From positions 1 through 64,000 of the forward strand of contig NZ_KB903821.1 in assembly GCF_000379825.1 (NCBI RefSeq): DNA of 64,000 bases. Direction: 5' to 3'. The stretch comes from Longispora albida DSM 44784 (GTDB lineage Bacteria > Actinomycetota > Actinomycetes > Mycobacteriales > Micromonosporaceae). The translations under genes and the position numbers were made by a program. Below the pieces are notes generated by a model. That model did no database searches. It had not been told where the DNA came from and saw only the letters and a program-made list of their open reading frames with translations. Positions 43,932-52,192 of this stretch are shown here, piece by piece. The number at the start of each line of letters is the position of its first letter. Positions within the stretch are counted from its first letter, which is position 1.

Positions 43932-45080
43932 TCAGGGCTTCGGGATCTCCTGCTTCGCGACGATCTTGCCGTCCTTGACCTCGTAGGCCCAGACAGCCAC
44001 CGCGGACAGGTCGATCTCGCCCTTGTCGGTGAACTTGAAGGTGGTGGTGATGCCCTTGCCGTTGTAACCGTCGACGAAGGCCTCCATCTTGGCGCGGGTG
44101 GTGTTGCCCGCCTTGATGCCCTCGATGAAGATGTTCGCGGCGTCGAAGGCCTCGGCGCTGTACGTGCCGGCCTCCTGGCCCGTCGCCGCCTTGTAGTCGG
44201 CGGCGAAGTTGCCGGCCTTGTCCGGCGGGACGCACGGGCAGGTCACGACGGTGCCCTCAGCGGCTTCCTTGCCCGCGCCCTCGATCAGGCCCGGGTCCTT
44301 GAGGCCGTCGCCACCGACGAAGGTGGCCTTGACGCCCTGGCCGCGCAGCGCCTTCAGGAACGGGCCGCCCTCGGCGTAGTAACCGCCGTAGTAGATGGCG
44401 TCCGGACCGGCGGCCTTGATCGCGGTGATCAGGGCGGAGAAGTCCGTCTGGCCCTTCGAGGTGGTGCCGGTGGCGACCGGGGTGACGACCTTCTTCACCT
44501 GGTCGGCGAGGCCCTTGCCGTACTCGGAGGTGTCGTCGATGACGAACACCTTCTGAGCCTTGAGGACGTCCTTGATGTAGCGACCGGCGGCCGGGCCCTG
44601 CGCCGCGTCGTTGCCCAGGGCGCGGTGGAAGGTCTTCCAGCCCTGGTCAGCGAGCGTCGGGTTGGTGGCCGACGGGGTGATGATCGTGACGCCGGCGCCC
44701 GAGAGCTTCGGGTTGGCCGCCTTCGACTCGCCGGAGAAGGCCGGGCCGACGACGCCGATGATCGAGGAGTCGCCGATGATCGCGTCGGCGATGGCCGGGG
44801 CCTGCTTCTCGTCGCCCTGCGAGTCCTTCTGGACCAGCTCGATCTTGCAGCCGTTCGGGTTGGCCTTCGTGTACTGGTCGATCGCCAGCTTGGCGCCGTC
44901 CTTGATGTTGATGCCGAGGTTGGCGTTGCCGCCGCTCAGGGCACCGAAGAACGCGATCTTGACCTTGCAGTCGCTACCGCTGCTGCTGTTCTTGGTGTCG
45001 TCCGCACACGCGGCGCTGGCGCCCAGGGCGAGGGCGAGGACCGCCGCACCGCCGAACGCCCGTACGAATTTCTGCCTCAA
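43932..45080 (-). CDS. livK: branched-chain amino acid-binding lipoprotein LivK
   Basis: A 382-residue binding protein. The signal peptide ends in ASAAC, a lipobox, followed by a Ser/Asn linker and the ligand-binding fold (VKIAFFGALSGGNANLGINIKDGAKLAIDQY; GVVGPAFSGESKAANP). It is lipid-anchored and feeds LivHMGF. The start is TTG at 45080 with GGAGGAGGG about 10 nt upstream; an in-frame ATG 21 codons earlier lacks a ribosome site and would spoil the signal peptide. Confidence 0.95.
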   Translation of the reverse strand: MRQKFVRAFGGAAVLALALGASAACADDTKNSSSGSDCKVKIAFFGALSGGNANLGINIKDGAKLAIDQYTKANPNGCKIELVQKDSQGDEKQAPAIADAIIGDSSIIGVVGPAFSGESKAANPKLSGAGVTIITPSATNPTLADQGWKTFHRALGNDAAQGPAAGRYIKDVLKAQKVFVIDDTSEYGKGLADQVKKVVTPVATGTTSKGQTDFSALITAIKAAGPDAIYYGGYYAEGGPFLKALRGQGVKATFVGGDGLKDPGLIEGAGKEAAEGTVVTCPCVPPDKAGNFAADYKAATGQEAGTYSAEAFDAANIFIEGIKAGNTTRAKMEAFVDGYNGKGITTTFKFTDKGEIDLSAVAVWAYEVKDGKIVAKQEIPKP

Positions 45081-45235
45081 GGCTCCGAGCCCTCCTCCGT
45101 CGTAAGCCCGGGGTGTGACGCGCGTCTGTGAACGGCGACACACACCAGTCCGTGCGGCGGAAAGCTACTCCGTTTTCGGGCGAGATGGAAACACTTCCGG
45201 CCCGAAGCATGTTCAAACTGTTATTTATTTTTTCG

Positions 45236-45847
45236 TCAGGCGGGGGAACCTGGCTCCTCCGAACCCGTCTGATCAGCGATGATGCGGTCCGCGACCTGCC
45301 GCATGCTCATCCGGTGATCCATCGCGGCCGACTGAATCCAGCGGAAAGCCTTGGGCTCGCTCATGTTGAATTGGGCCATCAGCAGCCCCTTTGCCCGTTC
45401 CACCACCTTGCGGGTCTCCAGCCGGTCGGTGAGGCTGGCGACTTCGGACTCCAGGGCATGCAGCTCCGCGAACCGGGACAGGGCGATCTCCACGGCCGGA
45501 ACCAGGTCGGACTTCTGGAACGGCTTCACCAGGTACGCCATGGCCCCGGCAGCCCTGGCCCGCTCGACCAGGTCCCGCTGGCTGAAGGCGGTCAGGATGA
45601 CCACCGGCGCGATCCGGGCGCCGGCGATCTTCTCCGCCGCGGCGATCCCGTCCATGATCGGCATCTTGATGTCCATGATCACGAGATCGGGGCGCAGCTC
45701 CTCGGCGAGCCGCACGGCCGTCTCGCCGTCACCGGCCTCACCGACGACCTCGTAGCCCTCCTCGGTGAGCATCTCGGCGAGATCGAGCCGGATCAGCGCC
45801 TCGTCCTCGGCGATCAGAACCCGGCTGGCCTGTGCTTCGCTACTCAC
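45236..45847 (-). CDS. pdtaR: ANTAR-domain response regulator (PdtaR-like)
   Basis: A 203-residue protein: receiver domain (RVLIAEDEALIRLDLAEML, phospho-acceptor Asp in VIMDIKMP, Lys in YLVKPFQ) joined to an ANTAR RNA-binding domain (TDRLETRKVVERAKGLLMAQFNMSEPKAFRWIQ). This is the layout of mycobacterial PdtaR (Rv1626), which acts on mRNA hairpins after phosphorylation by PdtaS. No kinase gene is adjacent. GTG at 45847 has GGAGG 10 nt upstream. Name by architecture and synteny. Confidence 0.92.
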   Translation of the reverse strand: MSSEAQASRVLIAEDEALIRLDLAEMLTEEGYEVVGEAGDGETAVRLAEELRPDLVIMDIKMPIMDGIAAAEKIAGARIAPVVILTAFSQRDLVERARAAGAMAYLVKPFQKSDLVPAVEIALSRFAELHALESEVASLTDRLETRKVVERAKGLLMAQFNMSEPKAFRWIQSAAMDHRMSMRQVADRIIADQTGSEEPGSPA

Positions 45848-45914
45848 GATCCCGAACCTCCTGCGGGTCTTTACTGACGCCACCAGGGTAGTGGGTATGC
45901 TGGACCGGCTTTGC

Positions 45915-45988
45915 GCCCCTGTAGACCAATCGGCAGAGTCACGGTGCTCAAACCACCGCCAGTGTGGGTTCGAATCCCACCGGGGGCA
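45915..45988 (+). tRNA. tRNA with anticodon CAA (tRNA-Leu), short variable loop
   Basis: A complete 74-nt cloverleaf: acceptor GCCCCTG/CGGGGGC, 3-bp D stem, anticodon stem CGGTG/CACCG with loop CTCAAAC (anticodon CAA, Leu codon UUG), 5-nt variable loop CCAGT, T arm GTGGG-TTCGAAT-CCCAC, discriminator A; CCA is not encoded. Bacterial tRNA-Leu normally has a long variable arm, so this class I shape is unusual for a leucine anticodon. The structure is otherwise perfect. Confidence 0.9.
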
Positions 45989-45997
45989 CAACCACGC

Positions 45998-46030
45998 GAA
46001 GGAGTCACGCCGGTCAGGCGGGGCTCCTTC
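45998..46030 (+). terminator. hairpin after the tRNA gene
   Basis: GAAGGAG (45998-46004) and CTCCTTC (46024-46030) pair, with an inner CGCC/GGCG. It starts 10 nt after the tRNA and may define its 3' end. The rest of the 273-nt gap up to 46261 shows nothing else I can name. Confidence 0.4.
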
Positions 46031-46261
46031 CGGCTTTCCAGCCCCTTGCCGCCGGGCTCACAACCCTTGCCAACCCCTTTGTCTGTTACCTGCTGCCAGC
46101 CGCACACCTCCCGGCAGGCTCACCGGCTGCCCGGCCCGCCCGCCTCCACTGCGGAGCCACGGAAAGCCCGCGCCACGCGGCCCGGTCACTCCTCTTAGTT
46201 CAGTCTTCCCGCCGGTGGATCTTCACACCCCGATGTCGTACCCCGCCGCTATGGTCCGCCC

Positions 46262-47380
46262 GTGCCTCTCAACGCGACTTTCCTCGTTTCGGCCGGCGCG
46301 GCGGCCGCGAGCCGGGTAGCCAGGCTGCTGCCGGAGCGTTCCCTGTCCCCGTACTCGGCCGGCGTGCTGGTCAGGGGTGGCCGTGAGGGGCTGACCCTGC
46401 TGGGTACGGATGGTGAGCTGTCCGCCGAGGCCCGCATCGAGGCTGCCGTCCACGAGGACGGCGAGGTGATGGTGTCGCGGCGCGGGCTCGCCGCTCTGCT
46501 GGCGGCGCTCGGTGAGGGCGACGCGCACCTCTCGGCCGAGGGTTCGCGGCTGACGGTGCGCACGCCGGGCGGCCGGTTCACGTTGCCGGCGCTGTCTGGG
46601 GTTTCCGGCCTGCCAGCTCTGGGTATGCCGCCGGCCGTGGGCACAGTGGATGGCCGGGCCTGGCGGGCCGCGCTGGCTCCGGTGGCCGGGGCGGCGTCCC
46701 GCGAGCACGCGCTGCCGATCTTCACCGGGGTGCGGATGTGGTCCGGGGGCGGGAAGCTGCGGCTCCTGGCCACGGACCGGTTCCGGCTGGCCAGGGCGGC
46801 GCTGCCCTGGGAGGCGGCCGGGGAGGTGGACGTACTGGTCTCGGCGCCACTGCTCGTCGAGCTGGCGAAGCAGGGCGCGGGGAACGTCACTCTCCATTCC
46901 GGAGCTGGCCGGTTCGGCCTGTCGTGGGAGCGGGACAAGGAGAATGGCTGCTCCGTGGCCGGCCCCGTACTGGGAGCGGCTTTCCCGCACGCCCAGGCCG
47001 AGAAGCTGCTCGCTCCCGACCCGTCCTGTGTGGCCGAGGTGGATCCGGGTTCCCTGGCTGCGGCGGTCACCCGGGCCGCACTGTCGTCCGGCCCGCATGG
47101 ACGGATCACCGTGGAGACGGAGGACGGCGAGCTCGTCGTACGTGCCGCCGACGAGCAGGGCGGCGAGTCCCGCGAGTCCGTGAAGGCCACAGTGCACGGC
47201 GACCGCCTGACCCGCACATACCAGGCCCGGTACCTGCTGGACGCGCTCCGGGCCTTCGGCGGCGAGCCGGTCCGGGCCGCGATCCAGCCGGACCTCCGGC
47301 CGACAGTGTTCACCACAGCCCAGGAGAACACTGTGGACCTTACTTATCTGGTTGTGCCCATGCAGCAGCGTCCGAGCTAG
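46262..47380 (+). CDS. DNA polymerase III beta-clamp paralogue
   Basis: A 372-residue protein of the sliding-clamp family. Three clamp-like repeats can be followed (ALPIFTGVRMWSGGGKLRLLATDRFRLARAALPW is the diagnostic middle repeat) and the end LVVPMQQRPS replaces the usual YLLMPVR. No dnaA or recF is adjacent, so it is not the replicative dnaN locus. It could load at repair sites or act as a decoy clamp; function unknown. GTG at 46262 has TATGGT 6 nt upstream, suggesting a leaderless mRNA. Confidence 0.85.
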   Translation: MPLNATFLVSAGAAAASRVARLLPERSLSPYSAGVLVRGGREGLTLLGTDGELSAEARIEAAVHEDGEVMVSRRGLAALLAALGEGDAHLSAEGSRLTVRTPGGRFTLPALSGVSGLPALGMPPAVGTVDGRAWRAALAPVAGAASREHALPIFTGVRMWSGGGKLRLLATDRFRLARAALPWEAAGEVDVLVSAPLLVELAKQGAGNVTLHSGAGRFGLSWERDKENGCSVAGPVLGAAFPHAQAEKLLAPDPSCVAEVDPGSLAAAVTRAALSSGPHGRITVETEDGELVVRAADEQGGESRESVKATVHGDRLTRTYQARYLLDALRAFGGEPVRAAIQPDLRPTVFTTAQENTVDLTYLVVPMQQRPS

Positions 47381-47637
47381 GACTTGCGCCGTTCGATGCT
47401 GGCTTGCATCGCATCACGGAGCCGGCGGGCGCGTTCCTCGTACTCCTCGATCTGGGCCTCGACCGCGGCGACGATCTCGGGATCTGTGTGGGCGGACCGT
47501 GCGTGCAGCAGGAGGGCGTAGGCAACCTCGTCGGCGTCTTCGGGATTGAGCGGAAGGTTCCACCGGCGAACGAACGCCCCGAGTGCCACCGTGGCTCGCC
47601 GCAACTCAAGCCGGGACAGCTCGCCATCGTCGGTCAC
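47377..47637 (-). CDS. hypothetical protein, short helical
   Basis: An 86-residue, charged, mostly helical product (LSRLELRRATVALGAFVRRWNLP, DADEVAYALLLHARSA, a possible coiled coil VEAQIEEYEERARRLRDAMQ). I do not recognise the family. GTG at 47637 has GGAGGGA 7 nt upstream, better than the in-frame ATG at 47658. The last 4 nt overlap the end of the convergent clamp gene. Confidence 0.6.
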   Translation of the reverse strand: MTDDGELSRLELRRATVALGAFVRRWNLPLNPEDADEVAYALLLHARSAHTDPEIVAAVEAQIEEYEERARRLRDAMQASIERRKS

Positions 47638-47690
47638 TGCCGGCTCCCTCCACCGCATAGCGTTCGGTGCACAACGTCTCCTGACCAGTA

Positions 47691-48428
47691 CTAAGGCGCT
47701 ACCAGGCCTGTGATGCCGGCGACTGCTCGGACGTGGGCGACGAAGAGTTCGTCGCGGACGGCTGGTTCCATCCAGTGGAAGTGTCCGTGGGCTTCGAGTG
47801 CGACGAAGCCGTGCAGTGCGGCCCAGGTGACGAGCATGCCCTGGTAGATCTCGGGGGTCATCCCGCCGCCGCCCATCTCGGTGTGCGCCTTGCGGCCGGC
47901 CAGCTCGGCGAACTGCTCGCTGACCTGCGTCACGGCTGGTGGCCGGAGGCGGCCGGCCCGCGCGGTGTCCAGGACGAGCCCCGCGAGGTTGCTCATGGCC
48001 CGGTGCGCGGCCTCCGTGGTCGGCCCCTCGTGCGGCGCCGTGTACCCGGGCACGGGCACCCCGAAGATCAGGGCGAACCGTTCCGGGTCTCCGGCCGCCC
48101 AGTGCCGGTACGCCTGACAGGCGGCGAGGAGCCGCCCGCCGAGGTCGTCGGGGGCCACCGAGGCGCGGGCGGTGTCGAGTGTGGCCGCGAGGTCGTTGAA
48201 CGAGTCCGCGACGAGGGCGGTGAGCAGCTCTCCCCGGTCGGCGAAGTACCGGTAGAGCGCGGGAGCCGTCAGGCCCATCGCCCGGGCGATCGCCGTGAAC
48301 TGGATGTCGACGGTGCCGGTCTCGCGGATCAGGTCGAGCGCGGTCCGCTTGATCTCCTCGATGGTGGCCGCGCGGACACGCTCGCGGCGGTTCGGTGCTG
48401 CCGGAGGGGTGGCGGCGGCCGGGGTCAT
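47691..48428 (-). CDS. TetR-family repressor
   Basis: A 245-residue TetR regulator with an N-terminal helix-turn-helix (FTAIARAMGLTAPALYRYFADRGELLTALV) and a C-terminal ligand domain ending VALEAHGHFHWMEPAVRDELF. ATG at 48428 has AAGGA 6 nt upstream; an in-frame ATG at 48509 has no such site. It is divergent from the MMPL transporter gene and probably represses it through the palindrome at 48536-48548. Confidence 0.9.
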   Translation of the reverse strand: MTPAAATPPAAPNRRERVRAATIEEIKRTALDLIRETGTVDIQFTAIARAMGLTAPALYRYFADRGELLTALVADSFNDLAATLDTARASVAPDDLGGRLLAACQAYRHWAAGDPERFALIFGVPVPGYTAPHEGPTTEAAHRAMSNLAGLVLDTARAGRLRPPAVTQVSEQFAELAGRKAHTEMGGGGMTPEIYQGMLVTWAALHGFVALEAHGHFHWMEPAVRDELFVAHVRAVAGITGLVAP

Positions 48429-48515
48429 CCAGTGTCCTTCCAGGACGGTCGCGTCCAGTTCGGCTAGGTCGATCCGGGTTCGGCGGGAGTGCTCAGTGGC
48501 CCGGGTCACATGGCG

Positions 48516-48548
48516 TTGACAACGTTACTCGCGATCATAACAGTTATG
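48516..48548 (+). promoter_or_regulatory. MMPL promoter with TetR-type operator
   Basis: TTGACA (48516-48521), 17-nt spacer, AACAGT (48539-48544). CATAAC-A-GTTATG (48536-48548) is a perfect 6-bp palindrome over the -10; GTTAC and GTAAC flank it on each side. Repressor binding would block RNA polymerase. Confidence 0.55.
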
Positions 48549-48595
48549 AGGCGTAACTTTTCTTAATCAGGTTCACTCTTATCGGGAGCACCTCG

Positions 48596-50797
48596 ATGGC
48601 TCACCCCCTGCTCGACGATCCCCCGGCCGCCGCGGCGCCGGCCCCGCACCGGCCCGGGTTCCTCGGCCGCCTGGCCGGATGGAGCTTCCGCCGCCGCGGC
48701 ACGACCATCGCCGCGTGGATCGTGGCCCTCGGCCTGGCCTTCGGGCTGTCCTCGATGGCCGGCGGCGACTACAGCGCCGACTACTCGGCACCCGGTTCCG
48801 ACTCGACTGCGGCACAGGACCTGCTGAAACGGGAGTTCCCCGCCGCGTCCGGCACGACGATCAGCGTGGTCTTCCAGGCGCCGGGCGGGCTCGCGGCCGC
48901 CCAGGGCGATGTCGAAGCGCTGCTGGCGAAGATGGACGACGTGCCGCACGTGCGGAGCACCGAGTCGCCGTTCGCCGTCCCCGGCTCGATCGCCCCCGGC
49001 GGCACGACCGGCCTGGCCAAGCTCCGGCTCGACGAGTCCAACCCGGCTGACATGCCGAAGGAGGACACGAAGAAGCTCCTCGACCTGGCCAAGGCCGCGC
49101 CGGCCGGGCTCAAGGTCAGCCTGAGCGGGCAGGCGGTGGAGTTCGCGGAGCAGGGCGCGATCGGTTCCGAGGGGATCGGCATGGCCGCCGCGGCGATCAT
49201 CCTGCTGATCACGTTCGGCTCGATCGTCGCCGCCGGGCTGCCGCTGCTGACCGCTATCGCCGGGCTGGGGGTCAGCAGCCTGCTGATCCCGGTGCTGGCG
49301 GCGCTCATGCCGGTACCGGACTGGTCCACCTCACTGGCCGCGATGATGGGCATCGGCGTCGGCATCGACTACGTGCTGCTGCTCGTCACCCGGTACCGGG
49401 AATGGCGTGCCGAGGGACTGGACCCGGAGGCCGCGACGGTGGCCACGCTGGACACGGCAGGCCGGTCGGTCCTGGTCGCCGGGCTGACCGTGGTGACCAG
49501 CATGCTGGGCCTGTTCGCGATGGGCCTGTCCTTCATGCGGGGAGCGGCGTTCGCCGCGATCCTGTCCGTCCTCGTCGTCCTGGTGGCCTCGGCGACCCTG
49601 TTCCCGGCGCTGCTCGGCTACCTCGGCAGGCACGTCGACAAGCTCCGCCTGCCCGGCATGCGCAAGCAGCGGCGCGCAGCGAACGAGATCAGCCCCGGCT
49701 GGCTGCGCTGGAGCAAGCTGATCGAGCGGCACCGGGTGGCGGCTGCCCTGCTGGGTGCGGTCGCGCTGCTGGCGCTGGCCGCGCCGTTCCTCGGGGTGCG
49801 GTTCGGCTTCCCCGACGAGGGCAACAACGCCACTGACCGGTCGACCCGGCAGGCCTACGACGCGATCGCGCAGAGCTTCGGCCCGGGTGCGAACGGCCCG
49901 CTCCTCGTGGTCGCGGAGCTGCCCAATGGCGACCAGAGCGGCCTGCCGGCCCTGTCCAAGGCCATCGGCGACATCCCGGGTGTGAAGGCGACCCCGCCGC
50001 AGGTGAGCCCATCGGGCAAGACCGCGATGCTGACGGTGTTCCCGCCGTCGGGTCCGCAGGCGAAGGCCACCGAGGACCTGGTGCACGACCTGCGGGACAA
50101 GGTGATCCCGAGCGCCGGGGTCGGCGGGAAGGTGCACGTCGGCGGGTTCACGGCGGTGGCCATCGACAGCACCGAGAACATCGTCAAGCGGCTGCCGCTG
50201 CTGGTCGGCGGCGTGGTGGCCGTGTCGATGCTGCTCCTGCTGGTGTCGTTCCGGAGCATCGCGGTCGCGGTGAAGGCCGCCGCGATGAACCTGCTGTCGG
50301 TCGCCGCGGCGTACGGCGTCGTCGCCCTGGTCCTGGAAGGCGGCTGGGCCGGTGAGCTGATCGGCATCCACGAACCGACCCCGCTGCCTGCCTTCGTGCC
50401 GGTGCTCACCTTCGCCGTCCTCTTCGGGCTGTCGATGGACTACGAGGTGTTCCTGGTCAGCCGGATGCGCGAGGCGTGGCTGGCCACGAGGGACAACGGC
50501 CAGTCGATCGTCAGCGGCCTGGCCACCACCGGCCGGGTGATCACGGCGGCCGCCGCGATCATGGTGGCGGTGTTCGCGGCCTTCGTCCCGGCCCCCGAGA
50601 TCCCGATCAAGGTGATCGGCGTCGGGATGGCCTCGGCGATCCTGATCGACGCGACGCTGGTCCGGATGGTCCTCGTCCCCGCTGTCATGCACCTGATGGG
50701 CAGGGGCAACTGGTGGCTGCCCGCCTGGCTCGACCGCCGGATGCCGCAGCTGCACCTGGAGGGCAACCCGGAGAAGTACACGCCGGCGAGAGGTTAG
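48596..50797 (+). CDS. MMPL-family RND transporter
   Basis: A 733-residue MMPL protein with two six-helix RND halves and an external domain after the first helix of each. Signature segments: MMGIGVGIDYVLLLVTRYREW in half one and LFGLSMDYEVFLVSRMREAW in half two, which carry the proton-relay Asp-Tyr pairs. Relatives export lipids or drugs. ATG at 48596 with GGGAG upstream. Expression is probably controlled by the divergent TetR protein. Confidence 0.94.
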   Translation: MAHPLLDDPPAAAAPAPHRPGFLGRLAGWSFRRRGTTIAAWIVALGLAFGLSSMAGGDYSADYSAPGSDSTAAQDLLKREFPAASGTTISVVFQAPGGLAAAQGDVEALLAKMDDVPHVRSTESPFAVPGSIAPGGTTGLAKLRLDESNPADMPKEDTKKLLDLAKAAPAGLKVSLSGQAVEFAEQGAIGSEGIGMAAAAIILLITFGSIVAAGLPLLTAIAGLGVSSLLIPVLAALMPVPDWSTSLAAMMGIGVGIDYVLLLVTRYREWRAEGLDPEAATVATLDTAGRSVLVAGLTVVTSMLGLFAMGLSFMRGAAFAAILSVLVVLVASATLFPALLGYLGRHVDKLRLPGMRKQRRAANEISPGWLRWSKLIERHRVAAALLGAVALLALAAPFLGVRFGFPDEGNNATDRSTRQAYDAIAQSFGPGANGPLLVVAELPNGDQSGLPALSKAIGDIPGVKATPPQVSPSGKTAMLTVFPPSGPQAKATEDLVHDLRDKVIPSAGVGGKVHVGGFTAVAIDSTENIVKRLPLLVGGVVAVSMLLLLVSFRSIAVAVKAAAMNLLSVAAAYGVVALVLEGGWAGELIGIHEPTPLPAFVPVLTFAVLFGLSMDYEVFLVSRMREAWLATRDNGQSIVSGLATTGRVITAAAAIMVAVFAAFVPAPEIPIKVIGVGMASAILIDATLVRMVLVPAVMHLMGRGNWWLPAWLDRRMPQLHLEGNPEKYTPARG

Positions 50798-50827
50798 ATT
50801 CTCCCCGGCGCTGGGTAGTCCAAAGGC

Positions 50828-50971
50828 ATGGAACTCGTGCTGTGGATCCTCGCGGTGGTCCTGGTGGTCGCTGGAGTGCTCGCCCTGTTCAGGCGGCAGA
50901 TCCTCTGGGGGGTCGTGCTGATCATCGTCGGGCTGCTGGTCGGCCCGGGCGGAGTCAGCATCTTCACGTGA
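50828..50971 (+). CDS. GPGG-motif small membrane protein
   Basis: A 47-residue micro-protein, nearly all hydrophobic: MELVLWILAVVLVVAGVLAL, a short basic turn FRRQ, then ILWGVVLIIVGLLVGPGG and VSIFT. Two membrane helices with a GPGG end are typical of a small conserved actinobacterial family of unknown function. Codon use is like the neighbours. ATG at 50828 is 30 nt after the MMPL stop; no clear ribosome site was seen. Confidence 0.75.
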   Translation: MELVLWILAVVLVVAGVLALFRRQILWGVVLIIVGLLVGPGGVSIFT

Positions 50972-51017
50972 CACCGGGTACCGCGACATGCGGACAACTG
51001 AACACAGGCAACCGAAG

Positions 51018-51050
51018 AGACCGGGAACGGGTGAACCCCGTTCCCGGTCT
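51018..51050. terminator. bidirectional terminator, 14-bp perfect stem
   Basis: AGACCGGGAACGGG (51018-51031) pairs perfectly with 51037-51050 over the loop TGAAC; TT follows. It lies between the GPGG gene and the convergent small acidic gene. Confidence 0.88.
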
Positions 51051-51054
51051 TTCC

Positions 51055-51195
51055 TCACTCCGGTTCCGTGCTGGACTCGGTGGTCCGGCCGCTGAAGGCC
51101 GGATCGTCCGGCGGAGCGCTGAGCACCTCGGCGGCTTCCTCTTCCTCCCCGGTTGATTCTTCCTCGGGTACTTCGTCCTTCTCCGGTTCGGTCAT
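51055..51195 (-). CDS. small acidic hypothetical protein
   Basis: A 46-residue, strongly acidic product rich in Glu, Ser and Pro (MTEPEKDEVPEEESTGEEEE), with no hydrophobic segment, so cytoplasmic and probably disordered. ATG at 51195 has GGGGGTGAG upstream. It is 32 nt after the phosphoesterase gene and right before a terminator, which supports it as the last gene of that operon. Function unknown. Confidence 0.5.
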   Translation of the reverse strand: MTEPEKDEVPEEESTGEEEEAAEVLSAPPDDPAFSGRTTESSTEPE

Positions 51196-51227
51196 CTGCT
51201 GCTCACCCCCTGCCTCCAGTGTCGTAC

Positions 51228-51947
51228 TCAGGAGGGGACGGGGAGCTGGTACACGGCGTACGCCTGCCTGATGACCGGGTGGGCCACGTTGCGGACCCGC
51301 GCGCCGCCCGGGGTGGTGCCGCGTTCCGTGCCGGCGTGGGCGTGCCCGTGGACGGCCAGTACGGCGCCGGCCTTGTCGATGGCCTGGCCGAAGAGGTACG
51401 AGCCGAGGAAGGGGTACAGCTCGGGCGGCTCCCCCGCGAGCGTGTCCGGTACCGGGGCGTAGTGGGTCAGGGCGATCCGCACGTCGCAGTCCAGCCCGGT
51501 GAGCGCCTCGCGGAGCCCGTCGGCGGAGAGCTGGGTGTGCCGGATGAAGTTCTTCATCTCCGGCTCGCCGAACTCGGAGGCGCACTTGCCCGCGAAGCCG
51601 CCGCCGAAGCCTTTCGCCCCGCCGATGCCGACGGTGGTACCCCGGACGCCGAGGACGGTCCCCGACTGTTCCAGCACCTCGATGCCTGCCATGACCAGGA
51701 TCTCCGTGAGCTCTTCCTGGAGGTCGGAGTGGTAGTCGTGGTTGCCGAGGACGGCGATGACCGGTACGCCCAGCCCGCCGAACTCCTCGGCGACGCAGCG
51801 GGCCTCCGCCCGGGTACCGTGCCGGGTCAGGTCCCCGGCCAGCAGCAGGAAGTCGGCCAGGGCCGGCAGCTTCTCCAGGGCGGGGCGGAACCGGCCGGCC
51901 ACGTCGGAGTCCATGTGGACGTCGCCGACGGCCGCGACCCGGATCAT
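51228..51947 (-). CDS. metallophosphoesterase
   Basis: A 239-residue calcineurin-fold phosphoesterase with all metal motifs: GDVHMD near residue 8, GDLTRHG, GNHDYH, and LTHYAP / HGHAHAG near the end. Substrate unknown. The ATG at 51947 overlaps the BON gene stop (ATGA), so it belongs to the nucleotidyltransferase-BON-phosphoesterase operon. Confidence 0.9.
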   Translation of the reverse strand: MIRVAAVGDVHMDSDVAGRFRPALEKLPALADFLLLAGDLTRHGTRAEARCVAEEFGGLGVPVIAVLGNHDYHSDLQEELTEILVMAGIEVLEQSGTVLGVRGTTVGIGGAKGFGGGFAGKCASEFGEPEMKNFIRHTQLSADGLREALTGLDCDVRIALTHYAPVPDTLAGEPPELYPFLGSYLFGQAIDKAGAVLAVHGHAHAGTERGTTPGGARVRNVAHPVIRQAYAVYQLPVPS

Positions 51948-52192
51948 GTCAGGTCCTCCGCTTCCAGCGGCGGCGGAGCGTTGCGGACGATCCCGAGGTC
52001 GTTGTCGACGTTCACCTCGGGGAAGGCCTCCCGCACCACGAACTCGATCATGAGCCGGCGTTCCTCGCTCTCGACCTCCCCGTAGAGCACGATCCGGTCG
52101 TCACGGAGTTTCACCCGGACGGCCTGCTCGCACAGCCTCGGATCCTCGGCCAGCAGGCGGCGGATCGCGCTGTCCAGATAGGTGTCCATCAT
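51944..52192 (-). CDS. BON-domain protein
   Basis: An 82-residue single BON domain (YLDSAIRRLLAEDPRLCEQAVRVKLRDDRIVLYGEVESEERR). There is no signal peptide, so it is cytoplasmic, unlike OsmY. BON domains bind membranes or ligands; the role here is unknown. The ATG at 52192 overlaps the nucleotidyltransferase stop, and its own stop overlaps the phosphoesterase start. Confidence 0.82.
   Translation of the reverse strand: MMDTYLDSAIRRLLAEDPRLCEQAVRVKLRDDRIVLYGEVESEERRLMIEFVVREAFPEVNVDNDLGIVRNAPPPLEAEDLT

Noticed and set aside
46262-47380. Clamp gene as the main dnaN near the replication origin
   Set aside because: No dnaA, recF, gyrB or DnaA boxes are nearby and the C-terminal end departs from DnaN.
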